Shown here: piece after piece, positions 35,225-44,070 of the stretch
Numbering within the stretch: position 1 is the stretch's first letter
Layout: every line of letters starts with the position of its first letter
NCBI GenBank assembly: GCA_002454425.1
Contig: DKIV01000001.1
Coordinates: 1 to 48,741 of the forward strand
DNA from: Sphingobacteriaceae bacterium UBA6709
GTDB lineage: Bacteria > Bacteroidota > Bacteroidia > Sphingobacteriales > Sphingobacteriaceae
Direction of reading: 5' to 3'
DNA length: 48,741 nt
Notes under the pieces: model-generated
What the model was told of the DNA's origin: nothing
Seen by the model: the letters and a program-made list of their open reading frames with translations, nothing else
The model's database searches: none
Translations under genes and position numbers: made by a program

Positions 35225-36421
35225 ATGAGAAGAAGAGATTTCCTTAAGAATACCGCTCTTGCATCGGGAGCATTTCTTATACCTTCATTTTTAAAACCCC
35301 TGGAAGTTCTGGCAGCCGATCAGCTTACGAGTCAAAGAAATCTGGTCATCATTCAACTGAGTGGGGGCAACGATGGGCTTAATACCGTTATTCCCTATGG
35401 TATGGATGCCTATTACCAGAAGCGTAACACCATTGCCATTAAACCGCAGGAGCTTATCAAACTAAATGACCTGCAGGGCTTAAATCCTAATATGGAAGCG
35501 CTCAGAGAGATTTATGATCAGGGCTGGATGAACATCATAAATAGTGTAGGATATCCGAATCCGGATCGCTCTCATTTCCGCTCAATGGACATATGGCAAA
35601 CAGCAAGTAAATCTGACGAATATCTTACTACCGGCTGGATAGGAAGATTTTTAGATGCTAACTGCCAGGACTGCCAGAACCCTTACACGGCCATTGAAGT
35701 CGACGACTCCCTTTCTCTGGCATTAAAAGGGAAAAACCAGAAAGGCATCGCTGTTAAAGATCCTGCACGTTTATACAGCAGCACACGCGAACCCTTCTTT
35801 AAGGAGCTGTTGAGTAGTCATGATGATCATCTCAACGAAGATAACCTCGGCTACCTTTATAAGACGATGATTGAAACTCAGTCCTCAGCGGCTTATATTC
35901 AAAACACCTCGAAAACATATAACAACTCATTTGAATACCCTCAAACAGCTTTCGGGAATCAGCTGAAGACCGTCTCTCGCTTTATCAACAGTGGCCTGAA
36001 AACGCGGGTTTATTACGTGTCGCTCAGTGGCTTCGACACCCATACCGGACAGTTGGAGCAACAGGGACGCTTGTTAAAACAGTATAGCGAGGGTCTGGCG
36101 GCATTTTTAAAGGATTTACGCGGCACGGGTAAGCTCGACCAGACGCTCGTTCTCACCTTCTCTGAATTTGGACGTCGCGTAGAACAAAATGCCAGCAATG
36201 GAACGGATCACGGCACAGCGAACAATTTATTCCTGTTTGGGGGAAAACTGAGTAAACCGGGATTTTTTAACGATGCTCCCGATCTCGCGAATCTTGACAA
36301 CGGAGATCTCAAATACAAAGTCGATTTCAGGGAGGTTTATGCAACTGTTCTCAGCAAATGGCTGCAGGTAAATAATGAAGGCATTTTAGATAGAGGTTTT
36401 AGTGGACTGGATCTTGTATAG
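35225..36421 (+). CDS. DUF1501 family protein with Tat signal
   Basis: A 398-residue protein with a twin-arginine signal (MRRRDFLKNTALASGAFLIP), indicating export in folded form. The DUF1501 fold is a sulfatase/alkaline-phosphatase-like relative; visible landmarks are IIQLSGGNDGLNTVIPY, NPDRSHFRSMDIWQTA, VSLSGFDTHTGQLEQQGRLL and LVLTFSEFGRRVEQNASNGTDHGTANNLFLFGG with Asp/His residues suited to metal binding. Function is unknown. It is translationally adjacent to the DUF1800 gene. Confidence 0.9.
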   Translation: MRRRDFLKNTALASGAFLIPSFLKPLEVLAADQLTSQRNLVIIQLSGGNDGLNTVIPYGMDAYYQKRNTIAIKPQELIKLNDLQGLNPNMEALREIYDQGWMNIINSVGYPNPDRSHFRSMDIWQTASKSDEYLTTGWIGRFLDANCQDCQNPYTAIEVDDSLSLALKGKNQKGIAVKDPARLYSSTREPFFKELLSSHDDHLNEDNLGYLYKTMIETQSSAAYIQNTSKTYNNSFEYPQTAFGNQLKTVSRFINSGLKTRVYYVSLSGFDTHTGQLEQQGRLLKQYSEGLAAFLKDLRGTGKLDQTLVLTFSEFGRRVEQNASNGTDHGTANNLFLFGGKLSKPGFFNDAPDLANLDNGDLKYKVDFREVYATVLSKWLQVNNEGILDRGFSGLDLV

Positions 36422-36445
36422 TATTAACTCCGGAATTGCTCTTTC

Positions 36446-37114
36446 TTAGTGGCAGTACTGTCTCAGAAGCTCTTCAGCTTTACGGCTTCCGAGTTCTTTA
36501 ATGCTTTGCAAATCCTTGCAGGCACTTGGGGTATCACCTTGCTTTATTTTAGACATGGCCTGTTCAATTACAGCGTCAAAATACGCATCGTCTATGCCTA
36601 GCTCCTGCTTCAACGATAAAATACGCGCGTCGTCATTTTCCCCCGGAGTTCCGGACATTTGCTTATAATAGTTACTTATCGCCAACATAAGCGACTGTTG
36701 ATTGCGATAGTTCTTTATTGCCTTTCGAATATCTTCACTACGCAGATTCTGGCAAGTTGGGTCGTTCATTGAGAAGACTACCGGAAAAATAAGATTATTA
36801 GCAGTATTGAAGTCTGCCGGCACTTCCCATTTCCCCGAACTTAACTTCACCAGTCGTAACGCCTCCTCATCAAGATCTATTCCCGGACCGCGACTAATAT
36901 GGGCTGTAGTCACGTTGCCCGATTTGTCAAGCCTAAAACTCACCTCCACGCGCGCCTGAATGCAATTGTTTCGGGAGAAGAGGGGATAGATCAGGTTTGA
37001 AGACACAAATCTATCCAGCGCCTTACGGCCCCCCTGAAATACCGGTTGCTGAGCCTGTACCTGAAAGAAGCTGAACAGCCAGCAAATACACACATAAAAC
37101 AAGCGATCCATCAT
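36446..37114 (-). CDS. Secreted TonB C-terminal-domain protein
   Basis: A 222-residue secreted protein (signal LFYVCICWLFSFFQVQAQ). Its first domain resembles the TonB C-terminal fold (ALDRFVSSNLIYP, VEVSFRLDKSGNVTTAHISRGPGIDLDEEALRLVK). The second half is helical with several charged repeats (ARILSLKQELGIDDAYFDAVIEQAM). It lacks the membrane anchor and Pro-rich linker of a true energy transducer, so a role in transport is uncertain. The ATG at 37114 (or 37111) begins the signal peptide. It is convergent with the DUF1501 gene. Confidence 0.72.
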   Translation of the reverse strand: MMDRLFYVCICWLFSFFQVQAQQPVFQGGRKALDRFVSSNLIYPLFSRNNCIQARVEVSFRLDKSGNVTTAHISRGPGIDLDEEALRLVKLSSGKWEVPADFNTANNLIFPVVFSMNDPTCQNLRSEDIRKAIKNYRNQQSLMLAISNYYKQMSGTPGENDDARILSLKQELGIDDAYFDAVIEQAMSKIKQGDTPSACKDLQSIKELGSRKAEELLRQYCH

Positions 37115-37149
37115 TTTCAAAATACCAAACAAGACACCGCTCGTCGGAG

Positions 37150-37524
37150 CTAATCTTCTGTATCGGGTTGCCTTGGTTCTTTACTTATTTTATCAAAAAC
37201 TTTATCCATACGCTCAACGTACTCATTAGTATCATCCACAAAAAACTCAAGATGCGGCACAATACGAGCTTGATTCTTAATACGAGCACCTAACTTATAA
37301 CGAATTTCTGAGGCATGCGCCTTTACGGTATTTAACGCTAAACTTGTATTCTGATTATTGAAGAAGCTTAAAAATATACGAGCAATGGCCAGATCGGGAG
37401 TTACCCGTACCTTGGTTATAGTTACCAACGTATTAGGCAGGAACCTCATTCCCTCACGTTGAAAAATCTCCGCGAGGTCTTTCTGTATGATACCGGCAAA
37501 CTTCTGTTGTCTTTTACTTTCCAT
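37150..37524 (-). CDS. rbfA: Ribosome-binding factor A
   Basis: 30S maturation and cold-adaptation factor, 124 residues with a KH-type fold. Landmarks are MESKRQQKFAGIIQKDLAEIFQRE at the N terminus, VTITKVRVTPDLAIARIFLSF, and RYKLGARIKNQARIVPHLEFFVDDTNEYVERMDKVF. The ATG at 37524 matches the family start; the longer open frame upstream is through a poly-A/poly-T tract and is not conserved. It lies 35 bases upstream of the TonB-C-domain gene on the same strand. Confidence 0.94.
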   Translation of the reverse strand: MESKRQQKFAGIIQKDLAEIFQREGMRFLPNTLVTITKVRVTPDLAIARIFLSFFNNQNTSLALNTVKAHASEIRYKLGARIKNQARIVPHLEFFVDDTNEYVERMDKVFDKISKEPRQPDTED

Positions 37525-37932
37525 CTTAGCTTTTTTTTTTGAGAATAAATACTTGTTTAATAGCCCGTATTTGTCGTCAAATTTACATAAATAAATTGCT
37601 TTAGCATTCCCGCCCCATTCCAAGACAATATTTATGTAAATCTATCTGTTTAATTATAAATTGCTTTTTCATACTTTTAGCTATCCATAAGACGCGCAGA
37701 GGCCACATTTGTTCGCTCTCCTCGCATGTTATGACAGCAATTAATCAGTAAGGCAGGAAACCTATTACAAAGCCGGAAGGCCTTCATGCTTATATTAACA
37801 TCAGGACTTCCCCATCTGCGAAGGATTCCCTGCGTAAATGTTCGGCAAAACCTGAGCTAAGCCCAAGGCCCGGACTTTTTAGTTAACATTTGTTCGTCCA
37901 ATGACGAATAGCAAACAATACTCGTATAGCAT
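37525..37932. other. Intergenic region between divergent rbfA and usp
   Basis: About 400 bases with no supported gene. A run of eleven or so T on the plus strand (near 37531) lies just upstream of rbfA. Near usp, TAACATTTG is a one-base-longer variant of TAnnTTTG. No repeats or RNA genes recognised. Confidence 0.5.
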
Positions 37933-38781
37933 ATGAAAACGATCTTAGTACCCGTCGATTTTTCTAAAACATCTAATCACGCCGCCAAATACGCAATGCA
38001 CCTGGCGGAACAGATTGGCGACTGTCGCCTTCTATTATTGCATGTTGTCAGAGTAGGCTATTATGAAACCATTTTGCCCTCTGTAAATTTTACCCAATAT
38101 GGAGATGATGACATTCAAAAGCATCACAATCAAATGTTGCGAAAGCTTTACATGCTCAAAGATCGACTAATCTCCTTCTCGAATTCAAAGATACAGGTAG
38201 ATATAAAAATTGAAGAAGGACGCCTTAATGCCTTGATTAATGAGGTAAATGTGCAGGAAAACCCCATTCTTGTAGTTATTGGAACCAACGGAAGCGACGA
38301 CAGGGAGGATAAGTCACTAGGAAATAATACCATCAACATTGCCAAGACCTCTTTAAAGCCGGTGCTGGTGGTTCCCGCCTCTGCCATGTACCGCAAGGTA
38401 GAGAAAGTAATTCTCGCCTGCGACTTCCGCAAAATCACGGAACTCTTGCCGATCGATGATCTAAAAGGTTTCCTCAAAACATTCTCTGCTCAGCTGGAGG
38501 TGCTGAATGTACATCCGAAAGGAGAGCAGCCCTCGGAAGAGGTGCAGCAAGAACAAGCCCTATTTGATAAAATGCTCAGCGATATAGATCATGCTTTCTT
38601 CTTTACTCATCACAAAAGTATCACCAAAGGAATCATTGATTACGCCAATCATAGTAAAGCCGAAATCATCGTATCATTGCCTAAAAAGTACAGCTTCATA
38701 GAATCCATGTTGCGAGAAAGCGTCTCTGCCCGCTTAACTTATAAATCAGATAAGCCGGTACTTCTCTTACGCTCAAACTAA
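37933..38781 (+). CDS. Tandem-domain universal stress protein
   Basis: A 282-residue cytoplasmic protein with two UspA-like domains. The first (1-145) starts MKTILVPVDFSKTSNHAAKYA and carries the ATP-binding loop VVIGTNGSDDREDKSLGNNTINIAKTS, matching GxxGx9GN/S. The second (about 155-282) starts KVILACDFRKITE and lacks an obvious ATP loop (IIVSLPKKYSFIESMLRESVS). Bacteroidota carry many such proteins; specific function is unknown. ATG start. A strong terminator follows. Confidence 0.9.
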   Translation: MKTILVPVDFSKTSNHAAKYAMHLAEQIGDCRLLLLHVVRVGYYETILPSVNFTQYGDDDIQKHHNQMLRKLYMLKDRLISFSNSKIQVDIKIEEGRLNALINEVNVQENPILVVIGTNGSDDREDKSLGNNTINIAKTSLKPVLVVPASAMYRKVEKVILACDFRKITELLPIDDLKGFLKTFSAQLEVLNVHPKGEQPSEEVQQEQALFDKMLSDIDHAFFFTHHKSITKGIIDYANHSKAEIIVSLPKKYSFIESMLRESVSARLTYKSDKPVLLLRSN

Positions 38782-38824
38782 AGCGCGACAAGCACACGAA
38801 CACGTAACATCCTTATAAAAAACT

Positions 38825-38868
38825 AAAAAGCCGGACATTCAATAAGCATTGAACTATCCGGCTTTTTT
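38825..38868. terminator. Strong bidirectional terminator between usp and hflX
   Basis: An 11-bp perfect stem, AAAAAGCCGGA (38825-38835) with TCCGGCTTTTT (38857-38867), and runs of A and T on the two sides. It sits between the convergent usp and hflX genes and can serve both. Confidence 0.9.
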
Positions 38869-38882
38869 GGTATTAAGGTGTT

Positions 38883-40076
38883 CTAATATTCATCCTGCGG
38901 ATTATCAAATGTGATGTAAGGATACCGCTGCATATGAATTTCCCGAACTTTGCTTACCAGCAAATTCCGGAACTCTTCAACATTCTCCCGATGAATAGCC
39001 GAAATAAATACCGCTGGAAGATTGTGCTTACTCATCCACGAGTTTCTGAAATCCTCAAGCGTTAGTGCTTCGCCATGTTCCGTATCTTCATGCTCATAAG
39101 AGTCTATCTTATTAAAGATCGTTAACGTTGGCTTATCCGCCGCTCCTATATCTTTAAGAGTTTCATTCACGGTGCGGATCTGATCTTCAAAACCAGGATG
39201 AGAAATATCCACAACATGTAGTAAAATATCGGCCTCTCTAACCTCATCAAGCGTAGACTTGAAACATTCTACAAGATGATGCGGAAGCTTCCTGATGAAA
39301 CCTACCGTATCGGACAGGAGAAAAGGTATATTTTCCACCACAACTTTCCTTACGGTAGTATCCAACGTTGCGAACAGCTTATTTTCGGCGAAAACATCTG
39401 ACTTAGATATCATATTCATGATGGTGGATTTCCCCACATTGGTGTATCCCACCAGTGCTACACGTACCAGCTCACCACGATTTTTACGCTGCGTCTCATT
39501 CTGTCTGTCAATCAGCTTAAGCTTTTCTTTCAGCAAAGAAATCTTGGTCTGGATCATACGGCGGTCACTCTCGATCTGCGATTCCCCGGGACCGCGCATT
39601 CCGATACCACCTTTCTGACGCTCCAGGTGGGTCCACATTCTTGTCAGACGTGGCAGGAGATATTGCAATTGCGCAAGTTCCACCTGCGTTTTAGCTTGCG
39701 CAGACTGGGCGCGTTTGGCGAAGATGTCAAGAATTAAATTACTTCGGTCAAGAATCTTTACTTCGAGCTCCTTCTCAATATTACGTAACTGTGAAGGACT
39801 AAGCTCATCATCGAAAACGACCAGGTCTATTTCTTCGGACTTAACATAATATTTAATCTCCTCCAGCTTTCCGCTACCCACAAATGTAGCGCGATCAGGC
39901 CGGAGCATCTTCTGTGTAAAGATCCGTTCTGTTACACCCCCGGCGGTATGCAACAGGAATTCCAGTTCAGCGAGATATTCCCGCTCCCGCTCTTCACTTT
40001 CATCCGGTGTAATAATTCCCACTAATACCGCCCTCTCGGGTTTTATAGCGGTGTCATAATATTTCTGTCTTGCCAT
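38883..40076 (-). CDS. hflX: GTPase HflX
   Basis: Ribosome-splitting heat-shock GTPase, 397 residues. The N-terminal HflX domain (1-200) contains TFVGSGKLEEI, LVVFDDELSPSQLRNIEKEL and GGIGMRGPGESQIESDRR. The G domain has G1 GYTNVGKSTIMN, G3 DTVGFIRKLPHHLVECFKSTLDEV, and NKID. A short C-terminal domain follows. It lies downstream of trpC on the same strand but 123 bases away, so probably has a separate promoter. ATG start. Confidence 0.97.
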   Translation of the reverse strand: MARQKYYDTAIKPERAVLVGIITPDESEEREREYLAELEFLLHTAGGVTERIFTQKMLRPDRATFVGSGKLEEIKYYVKSEEIDLVVFDDELSPSQLRNIEKELEVKILDRSNLILDIFAKRAQSAQAKTQVELAQLQYLLPRLTRMWTHLERQKGGIGMRGPGESQIESDRRMIQTKISLLKEKLKLIDRQNETQRKNRGELVRVALVGYTNVGKSTIMNMISKSDVFAENKLFATLDTTVRKVVVENIPFLLSDTVGFIRKLPHHLVECFKSTLDEVREADILLHVVDISHPGFEDQIRTVNETLKDIGAADKPTLTIFNKIDSYEHEDTEHGEALTLEDFRNSWMSKHNLPAVFISAIHRENVEEFRNLLVSKVREIHMQRYPYITFDNPQDEY

Positions 40077-40199
40077 TTAGAAAATCTATTCCTTCTAACT
40101 TTTATTATATGGGTCTGGCCTCCTGCATGCTCATTTCCGTACCCACAATCTATCCCGCTCCCGTCTTCACATCCTCCGAGCATGCTTGATGTAGGAAGA

Positions 40200-41039
40200 T
40201 TATGCAAGATTACTCAATTCCGCGACAAATGTTTGCATAGCCTTGCCTGGAAATGGTTCCTTCATAAAGTTTTCCCCAATAAGAAAGCCATTGTATCCGG
40301 CATCCTTCAACCCCTTAATTGTCTCTACGTTGCTGATTCCGCTCTCTGACACCCTGACAAAGGAAGCAGGAATGCTCTTTACTAACTCGTATGAACGATC
40401 AACAGACACGCTGAAATTGCTGAGGTTACGGTTGTTAACACCAACAGCATCAACGGTGTCGCAAAGACTCTCCTCAAGCTCCTGCAGATTATGAACCTCA
40501 AGTAACACACTTAATCCCAGATTCTTTGAGAGTGCTGACAACGCCCGCACGCGATCAGGACTGAGCACCGACGCTATCAGCAGGATCACATCAGCACCAA
40601 TAGCACGAGCCTCAATGATCTGATATTCATCAATCATGAAGTCCTTGCGCAAAATCGGGATATCATTGGCAGCCCTGGCCTCCATAAGATCTCGCATGCT
40701 GCCACCAAAGAACTTATTATCTGTAAGTACCGATAACGCTGACGCGCCGCCCTCGGCATACTGCCGTGTCACGACAGACACATCCGCATCGGCGTTAATT
40801 GTGCCCTTAGACGGCGAGGCGCGTTTAAATTCAGCAATAATACCTGTACGCTGCGGATTAGCGATAAAGTCTTTAAGCTTATAACATTCCCGATCAAAAA
40901 GCTCCGATTCTTCCAGTCTCGTGATAGAAACCTTTGACCTCGCCTCGCTTACCTCCGCAATCTTATGCGCGATAATGTCTTCAAGTATTCCTCCCGGATG
41001 TTTTAGTCCGCTATGCGAGGGATTTGTATTCTGTGACAT
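40200..41039 (-). CDS. trpC: Indole-3-glycerol-phosphate synthase
   Basis: TIM-barrel enzyme closing the indole ring in tryptophan synthesis; 279 residues, single-function (no TrpF fused). Motifs: IIAEFKRASPSKG, LSVLTDNKFFGGSMRDL, ILRKDFMIDEYQIIEARAIGADVILLI, VGVNNRNLSNFSV and VRVSESGISN. Its ATG is 6 bases downstream of the trpG stop codon, so it belongs to the trpE-G-C operon. trpD, which normally stands between trpG and trpC in Bacteroidota, is not here. Confidence 0.97.
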   Translation of the reverse strand: MSQNTNPSHSGLKHPGGILEDIIAHKIAEVSEARSKVSITRLEESELFDRECYKLKDFIANPQRTGIIAEFKRASPSKGTINADADVSVVTRQYAEGGASALSVLTDNKFFGGSMRDLMEARAANDIPILRKDFMIDEYQIIEARAIGADVILLIASVLSPDRVRALSALSKNLGLSVLLEVHNLQELEESLCDTVDAVGVNNRNLSNFSVSVDRSYELVKSIPASFVRVSESGISNVETIKGLKDAGYNGFLIGENFMKEPFPGKAMQTFVAELSNLA

Positions 41040-41045
41040 GTGATA

Positions 41046-41615
41046 CTAATTTATCTGAAGCCAGTTTTCAATCATTTTCTTTCCGTGCTCCGTTAGAACA
41101 GATTCGGGATGAAACTGAACACCTCTAACATTAAATTCCTTATGTCGGAGAGCCATAATCACGCCATCTTTATCTGTAGCCGTAATTTCGAGAACATCCG
41201 GAAAATCTTCCTTCTGTACTGCCCAGGAATGGTAGCGGCCAATCTTGAATGTTAAAGGCAGATCCTTAAACATCGCTTCCTCGGTATTTGCAACGGTCAT
41301 TTCTGTAGAACGCCCGTGTACCGGAGCGGAAAGATTGTATAGAGAGCCTCCGAACACTTCAGCAATTGCCTGTACTCCTAAACATACCCCTAAAATACTC
41401 TTATCCTTCGAATATGTTTTAATTACCTCTAACAATAAGCCCGCTTCTGAAGGAATACCAGGACCGGGCGAGAGGATGATTTTATCAAAAACCGCAACGT
41501 CCTCGATCTTGAACTTATCGTTCCTCCATACCTCCGGCTGATGTCCGCATTCGTGCAACAAGTGCACAAGGTTGAAGGTAAATGAATCGTAATTGTCGAT
41601 TACTAAAATTTTCAT
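41046..41615 (-). CDS. trpG: Anthranilate synthase component II (glutamine amidotransferase)
   Basis: Supplies ammonia from glutamine to TrpE; 189 residues. The class I amidotransferase triad is visible: Cys in ILGVCLGVQAIAE near 79, and His-Glu in GVQFHPESVLTEHG near 170. Oxyanion region ILSPGPGIPSEAG. PabA/TrpG double use cannot be excluded, since no separate pabA is in the window. Starts 12 bases after trpE stops. Confidence 0.95.
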   Translation of the reverse strand: MKILVIDNYDSFTFNLVHLLHECGHQPEVWRNDKFKIEDVAVFDKIILSPGPGIPSEAGLLLEVIKTYSKDKSILGVCLGVQAIAEVFGGSLYNLSAPVHGRSTEMTVANTEEAMFKDLPLTFKIGRYHSWAVQKEDFPDVLEITATDKDGVIMALRHKEFNVRGVQFHPESVLTEHGKKMIENWLQIN

Positions 41616-41627
41616 GTGTTCTAATTC

Positions 41628-43040
41628 TTACTCACTAACAATTGTTTCTGCAAGCTCTATGGCTTTCCTTAAAGCCATGATTTTATTGTTCACCTCGTTA
41701 AGCTCACTGCGAGGGTCAGAATCCGCCACAATACCGGCGCCCGCCTGATAATGTAAGGTATTATAACGACTCATAAACGAACGTATCATAATAGCGTGGT
41801 TAAAGTCGCCATTGAATCCCATATAGCCGATGGCGCCGCTGTAAAAACCCCGACCCGCATTCTCATAGCGGTCAATCAGCTGCATGGCCTTATACTTTGG
41901 CGCTCCACTAAGCGTACCCGCCGGAAAAGTATCTCCAACCACATAAAAGGGATCTGTATCCTTTTGTAAGTTCCCTGTAACGCGCGATACAAGATGGATC
42001 AGGTGCGAATAGTATTGAACTTCTTTAAATGCTTTCACAACTACGCCATCGCAATTACGACTAAGATCATTTCGCGCTAGGTCAACAAGCATCACATGTT
42101 CTGCACTTTCCTTCGGATCGTTTTCTAATTTCTCAGCAAGTTGCGCATCGAGAATATCATTGCCGGTACGTCTGAACGTACCCGCGATCGGATGTATCGT
42201 AGCTTCCCCCTTCTGAATGGTCAACTGCGCTTCAGGTGAGGAACCGAAAATCTTGAAGTTACCATAATCAAAATAGAACAGGTAAGGTGAAGGATTTATA
42301 GACCGCAAAGCTCTGTAAACATTAAACTCATCACCTTCGAAGCTCTTGCTGAAGCCCCGGGAGGGAACAATCTGAAACACATCACCGCGGAAAATATGTC
42401 TCTTCATATTTTCTACAATCGCTATAAACTGATCATCGGTTTGATTGCTTTTCTCTTCCCCGCCAGCTTTGAACGGATACTGTGGAAAATCCTTGTTTTG
42501 AGTAAGATAGATAATCTTATCAAGCGACGACTTCTCCTCCTCAGAGGCCTTATGTTCAAAAATGTAAAGCTCATTTTTAAAATGATCTATAGCGATAACA
42601 TACCGATAAATATGGTACTGCAACATCGGGATGTTTCGCTCAGCACTAATGGGCGACTGTAAGCTGATATCCTCAAAGTGCTGAATGCATTCGTATGTAA
42701 AATAACCGAACAAACCGTTGTTAATGAACTTGAAAGGGAGCTCCTCACTATTTCGAAACATAGATCTGAATGTTCGTACTTCCTCTGTAAGATTAAGCCC
42801 ATCAAGAGCTTTGATCTCCTTACGTCCGTCAGGATAATAGGTGTTAAAACCCTGCTCGTCAAGCACCATACCTGCAATAGGATCACAACAAACGAAGCTC
42901 ATACTATTTTCACGACTGTGATAATCGGAGCTCTCCAACAGCAGACTATTGGGAAATACGTCACGCAAACGCAGGTAGATACTCACCGGCGTTGTGGTGT
43001 CAGCAAGCAATTTCTTATACGACGTAAATAATGTATACAT
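41628..43040 (-). CDS. trpE: Anthranilate synthase component I
   Basis: Converts chorismate to anthranilate with TrpG; 470 residues from the ATG at 43040. The N-terminal region has the tryptophan-binding feedback motif LLES. Catalytic motifs: GDVFQIVPSRGFSK, HPIAGTFRRTGND, VMLVDLARNDLSRNC, FPAGTLSGAPKYKAM and GAGIVADSDPRSELNEV. A longer upstream frame (to 43076) overlaps the attenuator and is rejected. First gene of the trpE-G-C operon, controlled by the leader peptide and terminator at 43075-43215. Confidence 0.97.
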   Translation of the reverse strand: MYTLFTSYKKLLADTTTPVSIYLRLRDVFPNSLLLESSDYHSRENSMSFVCCDPIAGMVLDEQGFNTYYPDGRKEIKALDGLNLTEEVRTFRSMFRNSEELPFKFINNGLFGYFTYECIQHFEDISLQSPISAERNIPMLQYHIYRYVIAIDHFKNELYIFEHKASEEEKSSLDKIIYLTQNKDFPQYPFKAGGEEKSNQTDDQFIAIVENMKRHIFRGDVFQIVPSRGFSKSFEGDEFNVYRALRSINPSPYLFYFDYGNFKIFGSSPEAQLTIQKGEATIHPIAGTFRRTGNDILDAQLAEKLENDPKESAEHVMLVDLARNDLSRNCDGVVVKAFKEVQYYSHLIHLVSRVTGNLQKDTDPFYVVGDTFPAGTLSGAPKYKAMQLIDRYENAGRGFYSGAIGYMGFNGDFNHAIMIRSFMSRYNTLHYQAGAGIVADSDPRSELNEVNNKIMALRKAIELAETIVSE

Positions 43041-43074
43041 ACTCTTTAGTTTTTTATCCCTTGACCACGGGCAC

Positions 43075-43104
43075 AAAAAAAGCCCGACGATGGCGCCGGG
43101 CTTT
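43075..43104 (-). terminator. trp attenuator terminator
   Basis: Minus-strand hairpin: AAAGCCCGGCG (43094-43104), loop CCAT, CGTCGGGCTTT (43079-43089); 11 pairs including one G-U, followed by a run of T. It lies between the leader-peptide stop (43156) and the trpE ATG (43040). The 5' arm includes CCGGCGC, which can instead pair with GCGCTGG in the last codons of the leader (43159-43165). Confidence 0.88.
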
Positions 43105-43155
43105 CTTGATATTTAGATTGTTCTATTGTAAACTCGAATCAGACATCAATAATTC

Positions 43156-43215
43156 TTACCAGCGCTGCGTATTAGCATGCCACCACCAGAATTTATTTAT
43201 TGTTGTCATTAACAT
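43156..43215 (-). CDS. trpL: trp operon leader peptide
   Basis: A 19-codon frame encoding MLMTTINKFWWWHANTQRW, with three consecutive Trp codons (43180-43188) and a fourth directly before the TAA stop. It starts about 175 bases upstream of trpE and is followed about 50 bases later by an intrinsic terminator. This is the expected arrangement for ribosome-mediated attenuation. Stalling on the WWW run would leave the GCGCTGG segment (starting 14 bases downstream) free to trap the terminator's 5' arm. Reaching the stop codon would cover that segment and let the terminator form. The second ATG (43209) is an alternative start. Confidence 0.88.
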   Translation of the reverse strand: MLMTTINKFWWWHANTQRW

Positions 43216-43289
43216 ATTACAAATGAACTTAATGCTTTTAACAAAAACAAGAACTTTTTTAAAATTCCTTTTGCCTAAGAGGAAAAGTA

Positions 43290-43736
43290 CTAATGACTGA
43301 TGCCCAACAGGGGTCTTCCGCTTTGGACAATAGCAGCCAGAATAACGATCAATCCTAAGCCAAAATATATCGCTACTGCGCGGTGCTTCGCCGAAGCATT
43401 CAACAGCTTCTTTGATTTGGAATTTCCAATGGTGATAAGAACTACCGCAAGCAGCATCATTACCAAATGCTCCACTGTCCAATAACGTAAAGTGCTGTTT
43501 TTCATCGCTTCGCCCATATTATTATATTGAGCAAGCGGACTTACAAAGTATAAGAAAATACCAAATAAAGCCTGCAAATGCGTGGAAATCATCGTTACAA
43601 GATTGAAAATACGGTTAGTCTTCGTGAATTCCTTGCCTCCAAACCAACCTGCGAAAGCAAGAATTAAGGCAATAATCAGCGCGAAAAACACAATGAATCT
43701 TAGGCCGGAATGGGCCTGAAATAAAACTTCGTACAT
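43290..43736 (-). CDS. Four-helix integral membrane protein
   Basis: A 148-residue inner-membrane protein with four predicted membrane helices (FIVFFALIIALILAFAGWF; MISTHLQALFGIFLYFV; LVMMLLAVVLITIG; AIYFGLGLIVILAAIV). Conserved-looking His residues sit near helix ends (AHSGLRF, STHLQ, VEHLVMM), reminiscent of small heme b-binding or cytochrome-b-like proteins found in Flavobacteriia and Sphingobacteriia, but heme binding is only an inference. It is upstream of the trp leader on the same strand with 74 bases between. ATG start. Confidence 0.7.
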   Translation of the reverse strand: MYEVLFQAHSGLRFIVFFALIIALILAFAGWFGGKEFTKTNRIFNLVTMISTHLQALFGIFLYFVSPLAQYNNMGEAMKNSTLRYWTVEHLVMMLLAVVLITIGNSKSKKLLNASAKHRAVAIYFGLGLIVILAAIVQSGRPLLGISH

Positions 43737-44003
43737 ACTATTTCTGGTTGTATTAATTTACTTAAAATATTTTCACAAGGTAATGCTAAACCCAAAGGAC
43801 ATCAGTAGAACAATTAAGGCTACCGATTAACTTCATATACACCTCCGGTTTCGTAGCGTAAAGAAACGCAAAAAAATTGGATACTGGCAAATCTGCCTTT
43901 CCTGATTTTCAAACCGCTCTTCTTTTGATCTGTAAATCATATCAACAACGCTGCTTAATTAAATCCGGAAAATATGTCGCGAGTATTTAAAAAGTTTATG
44001 AAA
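43737..44003. other. Intergenic region, nothing recognised
   Basis: AT-rich spacer between the membrane protein and the terminator of the tRNA-like gene. No gene, repeat or consensus promoter element found. Confidence 0.4.
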
Positions 44004-44031
44004 TAAAAAAAGCTCCCGATGGGCGGAAGCT
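44004..44031 (-). terminator. Terminator after the tRNA-like gene
   Basis: Minus-strand stem AGCTTCCG with CGGGAGCT (8 pairs, one G-U) around loop CCCAT, followed by about seven T. It lies 40 bases beyond the 3' end of the tRNA-like gene and indicates that the gene is a separate transcription unit. Confidence 0.85.
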
Positions 44032-44070
44032 CAAACTAACCAATTATAAACCTAAATTAAACGAAAGGAG

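Noticed and set aside
43156..43482. A 108-codon minus-strand frame ending in the Trp-rich segment
   Set aside because: Most of it is antisense or overlapping to the membrane protein gene; only the last 19 codons make sense, as the trp leader peptide.
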